DNA of 64,000 nt from Clavibacter michiganensis (GTDB lineage Bacteria; Actinomycetota; Actinomycetes; Actinomycetales; Microbacteriaceae), in assembly GCF_021216655.1 (NCBI RefSeq), contig NZ_CP080437.1, forward strand, positions 1,488,001 to 1,552,000. Reading direction: 5' to 3'. Position numbers and translations under genes: made by a program. Below are positions 16,303 through 24,423 of the stretch, in pieces; position 1 is the stretch's first letter; each line of letters opens with the position of its first letter. The notes beneath the pieces were generated by a model. The model made no database searches and was not told the DNA's origin. It saw only the letters and a program-made list of their open reading frames with translations.

Positions 16303-16308
16303 GGCCGC

Positions 16309-17001
16309 ATGGCGACAGTGATCCTCGTGCGGCACGGACGGACGACAGCGAACGCGACCGGGATCCTGGCGGGGCGCACCCCCGGCGTCGACCTCGACGA
16401 CACCGGGCGCGAGCAGGCCGACCGCGCCGGCGACCGGCTCGCCGCCGTGCCACTGGCGGCCGTCGTCTGCAGCCCGCTCCAGCGCTGCTGGGAGACGGCG
16501 CAGCGGATCCTCGAGCGGCAGCCGGGGAAGCCCGCCCAACCCGTCGACCCCGATCTCACCGAGTGCGACTACGGCGACTGGCAGGGCCGCCCCCTCAGCG
16601 AGCTCGCCACCGAGGACCTCTGGAAGACCGTCCAGGCGCACCCGTCCGCCGTCGTCTTCCCCGGCGGCGAGTCCATGGCCGGGATGCAGGCGCGCGCGGT
16701 CGCCGCGATCCGCCGGCACGACGCCGAGATCGAGGCCGAGCACGGGCCTGGCGCCGTGTGGGTCGCGGTGAGCCACGGTGACGTGATCAAGTCGATCCTT
16801 GCCGACGCGTACGGCATGCACCTCGACCTGTTCCAGCGCATCGACGTGGGCCCCGCCTCCCTCTCCATCGTGCGCTACGGCGCGGGCCGGCCGACCGTGC
16901 ACGCGACCAACACCGACGCGGGCGACCTCTCCTGGCTGGCGACGGCCACGAGCGCCGGAGATGCGCCCGTCGGCGGCGGCGCTGGGCACAGCACGCCGTG
17001 A
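16309..17001 (+). CDS. Histidine phosphatase superfamily protein, MSMEG_4193-like
   Basis: A 230-residue phosphoglycerate-mutase-like enzyme. VILVRHGRTTAN carries the catalytic histidine (H9 in RHG); SPLQRCWETAQRI supplies the second arginine, DLTECDYGDWQGRPLSEL is the family block, and VSHGDVIKSILADAYGMHLD holds the second histidine. This subfamily is the first member of a conserved actinobacterial trio with DUF3090 and an SCO1664-like protein, usually next to mshC of mycothiol synthesis. The substrate is unknown. The following gene begins 23 nt downstream. Confidence 0.92.
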   Translation: MATVILVRHGRTTANATGILAGRTPGVDLDDTGREQADRAGDRLAAVPLAAVVCSPLQRCWETAQRILERQPGKPAQPVDPDLTECDYGDWQGRPLSELATEDLWKTVQAHPSAVVFPGGESMAGMQARAVAAIRRHDAEIEAEHGPGAVWVAVSHGDVIKSILADAYGMHLDLFQRIDVGPASLSIVRYGAGRPTVHATNTDAGDLSWLATATSAGDAPVGGGAGHSTP

Positions 17002-17012
17002 TACCCCGCGCA

Positions 17013-17018
17013 TAGAGT
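17013..17018 (+). promoter_or_regulatory. Near-start -10 box (TAGAGT) of the DUF3090 gene
   Basis: TAGAGT ends 6 nt before ATG 17025; the spacer is GGACGC. Confidence 0.5.
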
Positions 17019-17024
17019 GGACGC

Positions 17025-17582
17025 ATGCCCACACGAGCCCTCGAATTCGACTGGCCCGACCGGGCCGTGGTCGGCACCATCGGCCTCCCGGGCGCGCGCA
17101 CGTTCTACTTCCAGGTGCGCTCCGGACCGCAGCTGGTGACCATCGCCCTCGAGAAGCAGCAGTCCGCGCTGCTCGCCGAGAAGATCGACGAGATCCTCGA
17201 CCAGCTCGTCACCGTCGAGGGCAACCCCTTCAGCGTCCCCGCGAGCACGCCCCCGGAGCTCGTCGACAACGACCCGCTCGAGGAGGTCGACGAGCGCTGG
17301 CGCACCGGCGCCATGGGCCTCGGCTGGGATCCGACGACGGCCCAGGTCGTCATCGAGGCGTACCCCCTCGCCGAGGACGACGACAGCGATGACTTCGACC
17401 TCCCGAGCGTCGACGACGACGTGGACGACACCGAGATGCTCGTGGTGCGCATGCCCGTCGGCGCCGCCCGCGCGTTCGCCAAGCGCACCCACGAGGTCGT
17501 GGGCGCCGGCCGCCCGATCTGCGCGATCTGCGGCTACCCCATCGACCCCGACGGGCACGAGCACACCTTCCCCGACGAATGA
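17025..17582 (+). CDS. DUF3090 family protein
   Basis: A 185-residue protein of the DUF3090 family: ALEFDWPDRAVVGTIGLPGARTFYFQ at the start, LEKQQSALLAEKIDEIL, VGTIG and the C-terminal CAICGYPIDPDGHEHTFPDE with a C-x-x-C that probably binds zinc. Its N-terminal half is a beta-rich domain and the centre is acidic (DDDSDDFDLP). Its function is unknown, but it always travels with a phosphomutase-like gene upstream and an SCO1664-like gene downstream. It overlaps the latter by 4 nt (ATGA), so the two are co-translated. Confidence 0.93.
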   Translation: MPTRALEFDWPDRAVVGTIGLPGARTFYFQVRSGPQLVTIALEKQQSALLAEKIDEILDQLVTVEGNPFSVPASTPPELVDNDPLEEVDERWRTGAMGLGWDPTTAQVVIEAYPLAEDDDSDDFDLPSVDDDVDDTEMLVVRMPVGAARAFAKRTHEVVGAGRPICAICGYPIDPDGHEHTFPDE

Positions 17583-18349
17583 TGTCGGCGACGGACCCGC
17601 TGGACGGCGAGCTGATCGTCACCGGCCGCATCCGCACCGCGTCCAACGCGACCTTCCTCGGGACGATCGGCGACGTGACCGTCGTCTACAAGCCGATCCG
17701 CGGCGAGAACCCCCTCTGGGACTTCCCCGACGCCGTGCTCGCGCATCGCGAGGTCGCCGCGTACCTCGTCTCCGAGGCGCTCGGCTGGGGCGTCGTGCCG
17801 CGCACGTGGCTGCGCGACGGCCCCGCGGGCGAGGGCATGGTGCAGCTCTGGCAGGACGAGGATCCCGACCAGGACGCCGTCGACCTGGTCCCCGCGTCCG
17901 AGATCCCGGAGACCGGCTACCGCACTGTCCTCGGCGGCGAGGACGAGGAGGGCAACACGGTCGCCCTCATCCACGAGGACACCCCGGCGCTGCGCCGCAT
18001 GGCGGTCTTCGACGTGCTCGTCAACAACGCCGACCGCAAGGGCTTCCACGTGCTCGCCATGCCGGACGGCCACCGCTTCGGCGTCGACCACGGCCTCACC
18101 TTCCACGAGGACCACAAGCTGCGGACTGTGCTGTGGGGGTGGGTCGGGGATCCGCTGACCGCTGATGAACTCGAAGGTGTGGATCGGGTGGCGGCAGGGC
18201 TGGATGGGGAGCTGGGGCGGGAGCTGGCGGAGCTGCTGACGGCGGAGGAGATCGTGGCGCTGCGCGCACGGTGTATCAGCCTGCGTACGCAGGCGCGGTT
18301 CCCGGCGCCCGCTGGTCAGCAGTCCGCGGTGCCCTGGCCGCTGTTCTGA
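17579..18349 (+). CDS. SCO1664-family protein (PI3/4-kinase-like fold)
   Basis: A 256-residue protein of the SCO1664/TIGR03843 group. RIRTASNATFLG, VYKPIRGENPLWDFP and HREVAAYLVSEALGWG resemble a kinase N-lobe, and the catalytic-like segment is FDVLVNNADRKGFHVL followed by FGVDHGLTFHEDHKLRTVLWG, where the N-N-A-D-R and V-D-H-G motifs mirror HipA/PI4-kinase-type active sites. It may be a small-molecule or protein kinase; no activity is established. In most actinobacteria mshC follows directly; here the low-GC island begins instead. The family's typical PWP-type C-terminus is intact (VPWPLF), so the gene is not truncated. Confidence 0.9.
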   Translation: MMSATDPLDGELIVTGRIRTASNATFLGTIGDVTVVYKPIRGENPLWDFPDAVLAHREVAAYLVSEALGWGVVPRTWLRDGPAGEGMVQLWQDEDPDQDAVDLVPASEIPETGYRTVLGGEDEEGNTVALIHEDTPALRRMAVFDVLVNNADRKGFHVLAMPDGHRFGVDHGLTFHEDHKLRTVLWGWVGDPLTADELEGVDRVAAGLDGELGRELAELLTAEEIVALRARCISLRTQARFPAPAGQQSAVPWPLF

Positions 18350-18731
18350 GGACCCTGCGTCAGGCGCCGCGCACGGGCACGATCTCGGCGATCCTTTTGA
18401 CAGTCGATCCTCGACCCTCCCGACTTGCGAAGACGGACAGAGCCCCTCCAAGAGACGCGCCGCCATGCATACTCCGACACCAACAAATGCCGCCCCCGTG
18501 GAGTGGTCGCACTTCACCGATGCAGGCCTCCGGCGATGACCACCAGCTCGCGTCACAACGCTGCTCTGCCCTGAAGGTAGTGACGCCACGACACGCCCTT
18601 CCGGCCTAAGCCCGCATCGCCACAGCCCTCGTCATCCGAGCGCTTTCCGTGAAGGGCGGTATTGGCCCGCAACTCGATCTCCCTCACATTGCGCACAACT
18701 GACTTCGGCGATTTCTAAATTGACACTCATG

Positions 18732-18756
18732 ACCCCCGCACTGGGGTGATCATCAC
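18732..18756 (+). promoter_or_regulatory. Overlapping inverted repeats upstream of the island ATPase (candidate operator)
   Basis: ACCCC at 18732-18736 pairs with GGGGT at 18743-18747, and GTGAT at 18746-18750 pairs with ATCAC at 18752-18756. They sit about 25-45 nt before the -10 box, where a regulator would overlap the -35 region. Confidence 0.35.
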
Positions 18757-18779
18757 ACGATTATCGCTGAAGCGCAAAG

Positions 18780-18785
18780 TATGAT
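18780..18785 (+). promoter_or_regulatory. Near-start -10 box (TATGAT) of the island ATPase gene
   Basis: TATGAT, the closest match to the bacterial consensus in this window, ends 6 nt before ATG 18792. The spacer CAGGGG is too close to be a normal Shine-Dalgarno. Confidence 0.55.
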
Positions 18786-18791
18786 CAGGGG

Positions 18792-21700
18792 ATGTGGGTA
18801 GATGATCTCGGTGATGCTGCGAAAATACTCCTGAGGGCGCGAGGACGCGCTCTCGGGAGTGAACTTAGTGCTCTCGCACGGGAGCACGCTAGCTCATCCT
18901 CGGCACAGCTTGCCGACTCTGTAGCCCAGGCCCCTCACACCCAGAAGCCGGCCCTGGGACTCCTACTTGCACGCGTGTCACTCGAAGAAGCGCTAACTTC
19001 CAAGTCCCGAGACATGTTTGCGCACTTCCTTTTTCGCTACGGCGCACACTTACGAACGAGCATAAGCACACCTGGCCTCAGCGCACCCGAGCGACTAGCA
19101 CTCGCAATCGCCCTCGAGCACACTTTCGCCGGCCTGCCCACAGCCACCGACATGCAGCGCACCAGCGCATCGTCTGTAAGGCAAAGACTTTCCGGCCCAT
19201 CAGTGCAAATCGACCACTGGATGACGACTGTTGGGCTAACCGAAGCAGCCTTTCTAAGTGCCATCGAGCAGTTCACCCGCGAACTCGGAACTCAAAAACC
19301 CGCTCGCGTCAATACCAAAAAGCGCGTGCGCAAATCCGCCGAGCAATTAATAACCACATCTCCGATCCCAACACACCTCGTGCCGACCTGGCTTTCGCTC
19401 ACATTTAGCGACAACGGAGATTCATTAGTAGCCGCAACCGCAAACTGGCGGCCATCGGAAATCATAGAATCGCATTCTTACTCGCTTGAGATGGGCTGGT
19501 CGGCTTACAAGGAGGGCAAGTACCTTCAAGCTCGGAGCGCCGTCGATGCCGTGCTGGCTCAAGTCGGACCAGATTGGGGGCCGAACAGTAGCGCCGACGC
19601 GCTCCGAAGCTGGAACTGGCTTCGCCTTGTCTCTGAACTCGCCTCTATTGAGCGCGGCGAAATAGTTGACAGTCGGCGTTCGTGGACATCTGTGTGCGAG
19701 TTCGCGGTCAGATGCGTCCCAGATGACGAGAAAATAAGCACCTGGCTAGAAAACGCGCTTGGCGACTTTATTACTAGCGACTTGGCTAGCATTCGCGCCC
19801 TCACTGCGTACTCGACCAGATTAATCGCCACCTTGGGCCACGAAGAGGCGCTTTCCAGCTACACAAACAGCGAAAAGGCTAGCCTTCGGCAAGCTTGGAA
19901 GGAACGCTACTCGCTATCCGGAGACGATGCCCGGAGTACAGCGGCAGCAGCGTCAAGCATCATTCCGCGACTGAAGCAGCTCACTCAAATGCTGTATTTA
20001 GGGGCACGGGACAGTACTGCAACTGATCGCACATTAAGTGAAGCGTCTCACGAATTCCTAAATTACCTCGACGAGGCCGAAAGCGAATTCTACGACGAGT
20101 GCCTTGAGCTACTTGATGATGCGCAGCGGCTGGATACGAGTGACGCCACTAACCATAGAGACCTCCAAGATGCCCTCGCGGGCCTAACTGAATTTCAAGG
20201 AAGAATCGCTAATTCCGGCAGTTCGACTCTGCAGGATTATGTTGCACCCCTTGTTCGCATCACTATCTCACGTCTGGAACAGGCAACAGGCCGCTTAGGA
20301 GACCTGTCTCGTCCGGAAGTTCGAATAAGACTGTCTTCCGCAAAGCTTCCGTTCAGCGCGGCCTCGGGGTCCACTTACGACATCTCGTTCACCGTGACAA
20401 ATCATGGAAACACGGCCGCGGAACAAATCCGGCTAGAAGTTCGCCAACCGGAACTTGGCATCGACTCAGCCGTCGAGTTAGATTCGCTTGGGCCTGGCGC
20501 AGAAAGCGAAGTGGCCGTATCAGTATTTGCGTCAGGCAAATCGCGCAAGGCAGTCACACTCGAGTGCCTCACGACTTGGACTGACGCTCTTTTACAACAA
20601 TTTAATTCAGCACAGCAGGTATCCGCTGAAGACCAGATGCCCGTGACCTGGTCAATCAACGACATCAACCCGTTTAATCTTGGAACCATCTCCGAGCCAG
20701 AGCGGTTAGTCGGGCGGGCCGACGATCTGGCCGCGCTGGATGCTCTACTCGCAGGAAAGGCCTCTGCGTACATTACCGGCCACAAGCGTGTAGGCAAGAC
20801 CTCTTTGACAAGGGTTTTGCTTCGCTCCGTGGCACAAGAAAGAGGTTGGGCTGGGAGCCTATTGCCCCTTGGACGAGCCTTAGGCGAAACGCAGTCTGCA
20901 GGAGACCTTGTGTACGCATTACTTGATGAAGTGTTAGACGCAGGAAGAACTACCTACCCGCATGCGTTCCTCAATATCGAGGAAGTGGAAGCGGCCGCTG
21001 ATGGGAACTTTGCGCGCGCAGCTAATAAGTGGCTGCGCTCCGCGGCACGTGCTCTTCCTAAGGACGGTAGGGTTGTGATAGCTATTGATGATTTCGATGA
21101 GCTGCCGTCGCATTTAGTAACAGGGCCGCAAGCAGACTCACTCTTTCTATTCTTACGCTCATTAGTCGACGAGCCTTGGTTGAATCTAATCGTCGTGGGC
21201 AGCGAAGTCCTGCCGTCTATTATTCAGGCTCAAGCGCATAAGCTCAATCAAGTCGTGCCGGTTTCGGTCACCAATTTTTCCACACGCTCCTCTACTGCTG
21301 AGTTGCTACAGTCGCCGACGTCTGACCGCCTGGAATGGGTACCGGCCTCTATTGACCGGATGCACTATCTGTGTGCTGGCAATCCATACTACGAGACCCT
21401 CGTCGCGCAACGCCTCTGGCAAATGATGCGCGAACGCTACAGGTCCGTGGTCATGGCGTCAGACGTCGATGAAGCCGCAATATTCGTGGCGCGTTCCGCG
21501 TCAGAATCGAACTTTGTACATCTTTGGGCCGACAGCACAAGTGGTCTAGCACACACGGGGCGCAGTGCCATTGTGGCGAGCGCGGTCTTGCGCTCGATCG
21601 CCCGATGTGGTGGAGACACATTGGCACCGGCAAGTCCGGAGGAAGTTACGCGGCTCGCTCAAAGCTGGATCCAAACGGCCACGACGGACGAACTGCTGCA

Positions 21701-22739
21701 GGCTATAGCAGCACTCACATCTCGAGACATTGTTCGACCGGGTCCTTCCGCGGGCCGTCTATTAATAAGCATCCCTCTTGTAGGTGTATGGCTACAGGAG
21801 GCTGGCGCCCGGGCGCTCGATGGTATTTATGCCAATTCGAAGCACGCTACCGCGACCGTGCGCATGATCACTGATTCAGACCTTGTGAGCCTCGCTCGCG
21901 GCCTGCGATACAAGGGGGAGCAGGTCACGGAAATTCGAATTAAGGCGTGGTTGGAACAATTTGGCGGCAACGACAGTCAGTATCTCGCATTTAAAATGCT
22001 CCGGCGTATGATCATGGACGGATATTTCACGTCAACCCGCATCCAGAATACTGAACTTCCCCGGCTATCCACGGCTGTGAATAAGCTATCAGCCGCGCGG
22101 ATGCACATCCGCGAAGCAAATAACCAAAATGTGCGAAACGCTCTTCTAATTGATCACGGAAAAGCCGGCGACAGCACGCAAGGCACGCTTGCACTACTTG
22201 CCAAGGCATTAAAAATAAAAAAGGCCAACATTGTTCAGCTGGCTGATCTTGCGGACCGCATGAAAGGCGTGAAGTCTGACGTTGTTCTCTATCTTCTCGA
22301 CGATTACTCCGGCAGCGGAAACCATCTTTCCAGCGAACTAGATAAGGTGACGGAGGTCGTCTTAAGCATGGGAGATGAATGGGTAGAAAAAACTCACGTG
22401 GTTGTAGGGGCTTGTATTGTCGCTGAGGCGACCAGCCTTGCGAGCCCTACAGTTCCATTTTCGCTGGAGACAGTTTATGGGAGACTTTTGGGTGAGCGCT
22501 TTCGGCCATTCAGCGAGGAATCGGGGGTCTATGATTCACGAAAAGAAAAGGAGGACGCTGAAGAAATGACCATGTCTATCGGTAATGCCTTGTTGCCCAA
22601 TAATCCTCTGGGATTTGGTGGGGCCGCCCTTTTGACCCTATTTGAGTTCAACTGCCCCAACAACGTTGCCCCTATATTCTGGAAGGCGGGCGAGGTGGCT
22701 GGCCGAGATTGGATACCCCTCTTCGAGCGGTCGACGTAG
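18792..22739 (+). CDS. Giant STAND-like ATPase with C-terminal phosphoribosyltransferase-like domain (putative defence protein)
   Basis: A 1,315-residue soluble protein with no named family I can assign. Residues 1-500 are mostly helical and TPR-like (for example GWSAYKEGKYLQARSAVDAV). Residues about 507-615 form an Ig/CARDB-like beta domain (YDISFTVTNHGNTAAEQIRL). An ATPase follows: RLVGRADDLAALDALL, Walker A GHKRVGKT at 663-670 and Walker B VVIAIDDFDE at 761-770. After a winged-helix-like stretch, residues about 1030-1315 resemble a phosphoribosyltransferase: WLEQFG, then VVLYLLDDYSGSG at 1164-1176, the D-D-x-x-G-S-G PRPP-binding loop. This nucleotide-sensing ATPase plus enzymatic end suggests an abortive-infection or other conflict protein; that is inference. 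It is low in GC and rich in TTA codons, unlike all neighbours, so probably acquired. No frameshift is seen. Confidence 0.75.
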   Translation: MWVDDLGDAAKILLRARGRALGSELSALAREHASSSSAQLADSVAQAPHTQKPALGLLLARVSLEEALTSKSRDMFAHFLFRYGAHLRTSISTPGLSAPERLALAIALEHTFAGLPTATDMQRTSASSVRQRLSGPSVQIDHWMTTVGLTEAAFLSAIEQFTRELGTQKPARVNTKKRVRKSAEQLITTSPIPTHLVPTWLSLTFSDNGDSLVAATANWRPSEIIESHSYSLEMGWSAYKEGKYLQARSAVDAVLAQVGPDWGPNSSADALRSWNWLRLVSELASIERGEIVDSRRSWTSVCEFAVRCVPDDEKISTWLENALGDFITSDLASIRALTAYSTRLIATLGHEEALSSYTNSEKASLRQAWKERYSLSGDDARSTAAAASSIIPRLKQLTQMLYLGARDSTATDRTLSEASHEFLNYLDEAESEFYDECLELLDDAQRLDTSDATNHRDLQDALAGLTEFQGRIANSGSSTLQDYVAPLVRITISRLEQATGRLGDLSRPEVRIRLSSAKLPFSAASGSTYDISFTVTNHGNTAAEQIRLEVRQPELGIDSAVELDSLGPGAESEVAVSVFASGKSRKAVTLECLTTWTDALLQQFNSAQQVSAEDQMPVTWSINDINPFNLGTISEPERLVGRADDLAALDALLAGKASAYITGHKRVGKTSLTRVLLRSVAQERGWAGSLLPLGRALGETQSAGDLVYALLDEVLDAGRTTYPHAFLNIEEVEAAADGNFARAANKWLRSAARALPKDGRVVIAIDDFDELPSHLVTGPQADSLFLFLRSLVDEPWLNLIVVGSEVLPSIIQAQAHKLNQVVPVSVTNFSTRSSTAELLQSPTSDRLEWVPASIDRMHYLCAGNPYYETLVAQRLWQMMRERYRSVVMASDVDEAAIFVARSASESNFVHLWADSTSGLAHTGRSAIVASAVLRSIARCGGDTLAPASPEEVTRLAQSWIQTATTDELLQAIAALTSRDIVRPGPSAGRLLISIPLVGVWLQEAGARALDGIYANSKHATATVRMITDSDLVSLARGLRYKGEQVTEIRIKAWLEQFGGNDSQYLAFKMLRRMIMDGYFTSTRIQNTELPRLSTAVNKLSAARMHIREANNQNVRNALLIDHGKAGDSTQGTLALLAKALKIKKANIVQLADLADRMKGVKSDVVLYLLDDYSGSGNHLSSELDKVTEVVLSMGDEWVEKTHVVVGACIVAEATSLASPTVPFSLETVYGRLLGERFRPFSEESGVYDSRKEKEDAEEMTMSIGNALLPNNPLGFGGAALLTLFEFNCPNNVAPIFWKAGEVAGRDWIPLFERST

Positions 22740-22952
22740 TGATTGCGGGGTAGCGCTCGCGGTCCCAGCCATCCGAGGCTCGCGCGAGTGGTACTAGGGA
22801 ATGCGATACTATCGGCCGAAACAATGACTTGTGACCCTCGCCGCTGATCCAAGGATCCACGTTCGGGTAGCTCGGCGGAGGACGACCTAGTGGTCAGCAC
22901 CTGTAGGGCCCGCCGCTCACGCGGCCGTTCGCAATGTGTCTCAGCAGTTCAA

Positions 22953-23146
22953 TCACTTCTCGTCAAACGCCCAGACGTAAGGGGCCGGCCGAATGGCCGT
23001 GCCGGCAATGATGCCGCGCCTGCCGTGCACGATCTCGCTGATGCACCCCGGCGGGACGCCGATCAAACCCCCGAGCTTATTCTGCGTGTTCCCGAAGCCC
23101 TCGATGTAGTTCTGTATAAGAACTCGCCTGGGCGGATCGGGTCGAT
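22953..23146 (-). pseudogene. Decayed higA antitoxin gene
   Basis: On the minus strand, after a GAGGAGG-like RBS, the frame reads IDPIRPGEF and then, one base out of phase, LIQNYIEGFGNTQNKLGGLI followed by GVPPGCISEIVHGRRGIIAGTAI. This is the HigA/XRE antitoxin plan: D-P-I-x-P-G-E-F-L, the helix-turn-helix with IGVP, then I-S-E-I-V-H-G-R-R-G-I-x-A-x-T-A. The start position holds ATC rather than ATG, a single base is missing after GEF, and the C-terminal part is replaced by a short tail with a stop at 22953. It is therefore a non-functional remnant. Confidence 0.75.
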
Positions 23147-23156
23147 CCGGTCCTCC

Positions 23157-23240
23157 TCAGTGGTAAGCGAAGAGCTCGATATCCGCCGCGCCTCTCTCTG
23201 GCCACATGAAGCAGATGCGCCAAAGGTCGCATGATGCCCG
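23157..23240 (-). pseudogene. C-terminal fragment of a higB toxin gene
   Basis: On the minus strand, just upstream of the higA remnant, one frame reads LWRICFMWPERGAADIELFAYH then stop. This matches the end of RelE/HigB toxins (WRICF.W...A.DVEI.DYH). Everything upstream is gone; the fragment begins within about 10 nt of the ychF stop codon. Order higB then higA with an RBS at the junction is the normal higBA layout. Confidence 0.7.
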
Positions 23241-23250
23241 ACCCTCCGCC

Positions 23251-24324
23251 TCAGTTGTTGAACCGGAACTCCACAACGTCGCCATCCTGCATGACGTACT
23301 CCTTGCCCTCGATGCGGGCCTTGCCCTTCGAGCGCGCCTCGGCGATGGAGCCGGTCTCGACCAGGTCGTCGTAGGAGATGACCTCGGCCTTGATGAAGCC
23401 CTTCTCGAAGTCGGTGTGGATCACGCCGGCCGCCTGCGGGGCCTTCCAGCCACGGCCGATGGTCCAGGCCCGCGTCTCCTTCGGGCCCGCCGTCAGGTAG
23501 GTCTGGAGGCCCAGGGTCTCGAAGCCGATGCGGGCGAGCTGGTCGAGGCCCGACTCCTCCTGGCCGGTGCTCGCGAGCATCTCGGCGGCGTCCTCGGGGT
23601 CGAGCTCGATGAGCTCCGACTCGATCTTCGCGTCGAGGAACACGGCCTGGGCGGGTGCCACGAGGGCGGCGAGCTCGGCGAGCTTGTCCTTGTCGCCGAG
23701 CACCTGCTCGTCGACGTTGAACACGTAGATGAAGGGCTTGGCGGTCAGCAGCCCGAGCTCGCGCACGGGCTCGAGGTCGATGGAGGACGCCGACAGCGGC
23801 TTGCCCGAGTCGAGCCACTCGCGCGCGGCCTTCGCGGTCTCGAGCACGACGGGCTCGATGCGCTTCGTCTTCAGCTCCTTCTCGTAGCGCGGCTCAGCGC
23901 GCTCGAGGGTCTGCAGGTCGGCGAGGATCAGCTCGGTGTTGATGGTCTCCATGTCGCTCGCCGCGTCCACACGGCCGTCGACGTGCACGACGTCCTCGTC
24001 CTCGAAGCCGCGGACGACCTGCGCGATCGCGTCGGCCTCGCGGATGTTCGCGAGGAACTGGTTGCCGAGGCCCTCGCCCTCGCTCGCGCCGCGGACGATG
24101 CCCGCGATGTCGACGAAGGAGACGGGCGCGGGGAGGATCTTCTCGCTGCCGAAGAGGCCGGCGAGCACCTCGAGGCGCGGGTCCGGGAGGTTCACCACGC
24201 CCACGTTCGGCTCGATCGTCGCGAACGGGTAGTTCGCGGCGAGCACCTGGTTCTTGGTCAGGGCGTTGAAGAGCGTCGACTTGCCGACGTTGGGGAGACC
24301 GACGATCGCGATAGTGAGAGCCAC
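23251..24324 (-). CDS. ychF: Redox-regulated ATPase YchF (OLA1 family)
   Basis: A 357-residue Obg-superfamily P-loop protein. It starts [20 protein letters not shown] with the Walker [10 protein letters not shown], followed by switch and G3 motif [20 protein letters not shown], the NVDE specificity motif ([11 protein letters not shown], the variant NxxE that favours ATP over GTP) and the C-terminal TGS domain ending [14 protein letters not shown]. YchF binds ribosomes and regulates stress translation. GTG at 24322-24324 fits the family start; TACGAT lies 8 nt upstream. Its 3' end marks the right border of the low-GC island. Confidence 0.96.
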   Translation of the reverse strand: MALTIAIVGLPNVGKSTLFNALTKNQVLAANYPFATIEPNVGVVNLPDPRLEVLAGLFGSEKILPAPVSFVDIAGIVRGASEGEGLGNQFLANIREADAIAQVVRGFEDEDVVHVDGRVDAASDMETINTELILADLQTLERAEPRYEKELKTKRIEPVVLETAKAAREWLDSGKPLSASSIDLEPVRELGLLTAKPFIYVFNVDEQVLGDKDKLAELAALVAPAQAVFLDAKIESELIELDPEDAAEMLASTGQEESGLDQLARIGFETLGLQTYLTAGPKETRAWTIGRGWKAPQAAGVIHTDFEKGFIKAEVISYDDLVETGSIAEARSKGKARIEGKEYVMQDGDVVEFRFNN

Positions 24325-24423
24325 GGGAGTCCATCGTACGGGGCGGGCCGGCTCCTCCCCCGCCTGCAGCTGGGCCGGGCTCCCCGCCATCCGGCGTCGG
24401 TCGTGGGTGGAACACTCGAACCC

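Larger units (their letters stand above)
18350..23250. other. Low-GC accessory island inserted between the SCO1664-like gene and ychF
   Basis: From shortly after 18350 up to the ychF stop at 23251 the base composition drops sharply, and codons such as TTA, ATA and AAA, nearly absent elsewhere, become common. The island holds one very large gene (18792-22739) and a decayed higBA pair (22953-23240). The stretch 18350-18791 contains no gene I can support, only a promoter-like end with overlapping inverted repeats; 22740-22952 shows nothing recognisable. No integrase, transposase, tRNA or convincing direct repeats were found at its borders. Confidence 0.8.

Noticed and set aside
18271..18609. A 112-codon plus-strand open frame at the left edge of the island
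   Set aside because: It overlaps the end of the SCO1664-like gene in another frame, lacks an RBS and looks like random high-GC sequence.
22890..23234. A 114-codon plus-strand open frame after the island ATPase
   Set aside because: The peptide resembles nothing, has no RBS, and the minus strand of the same stretch reads as recognisable higBA fragments.
18412..23247. A short shared string (CGACCCTCC) near both ends of the island as a possible attachment-site repeat
   Set aside because: Nine bases in a high-GC region are expected by chance; there is no integrase and no tRNA at either end.
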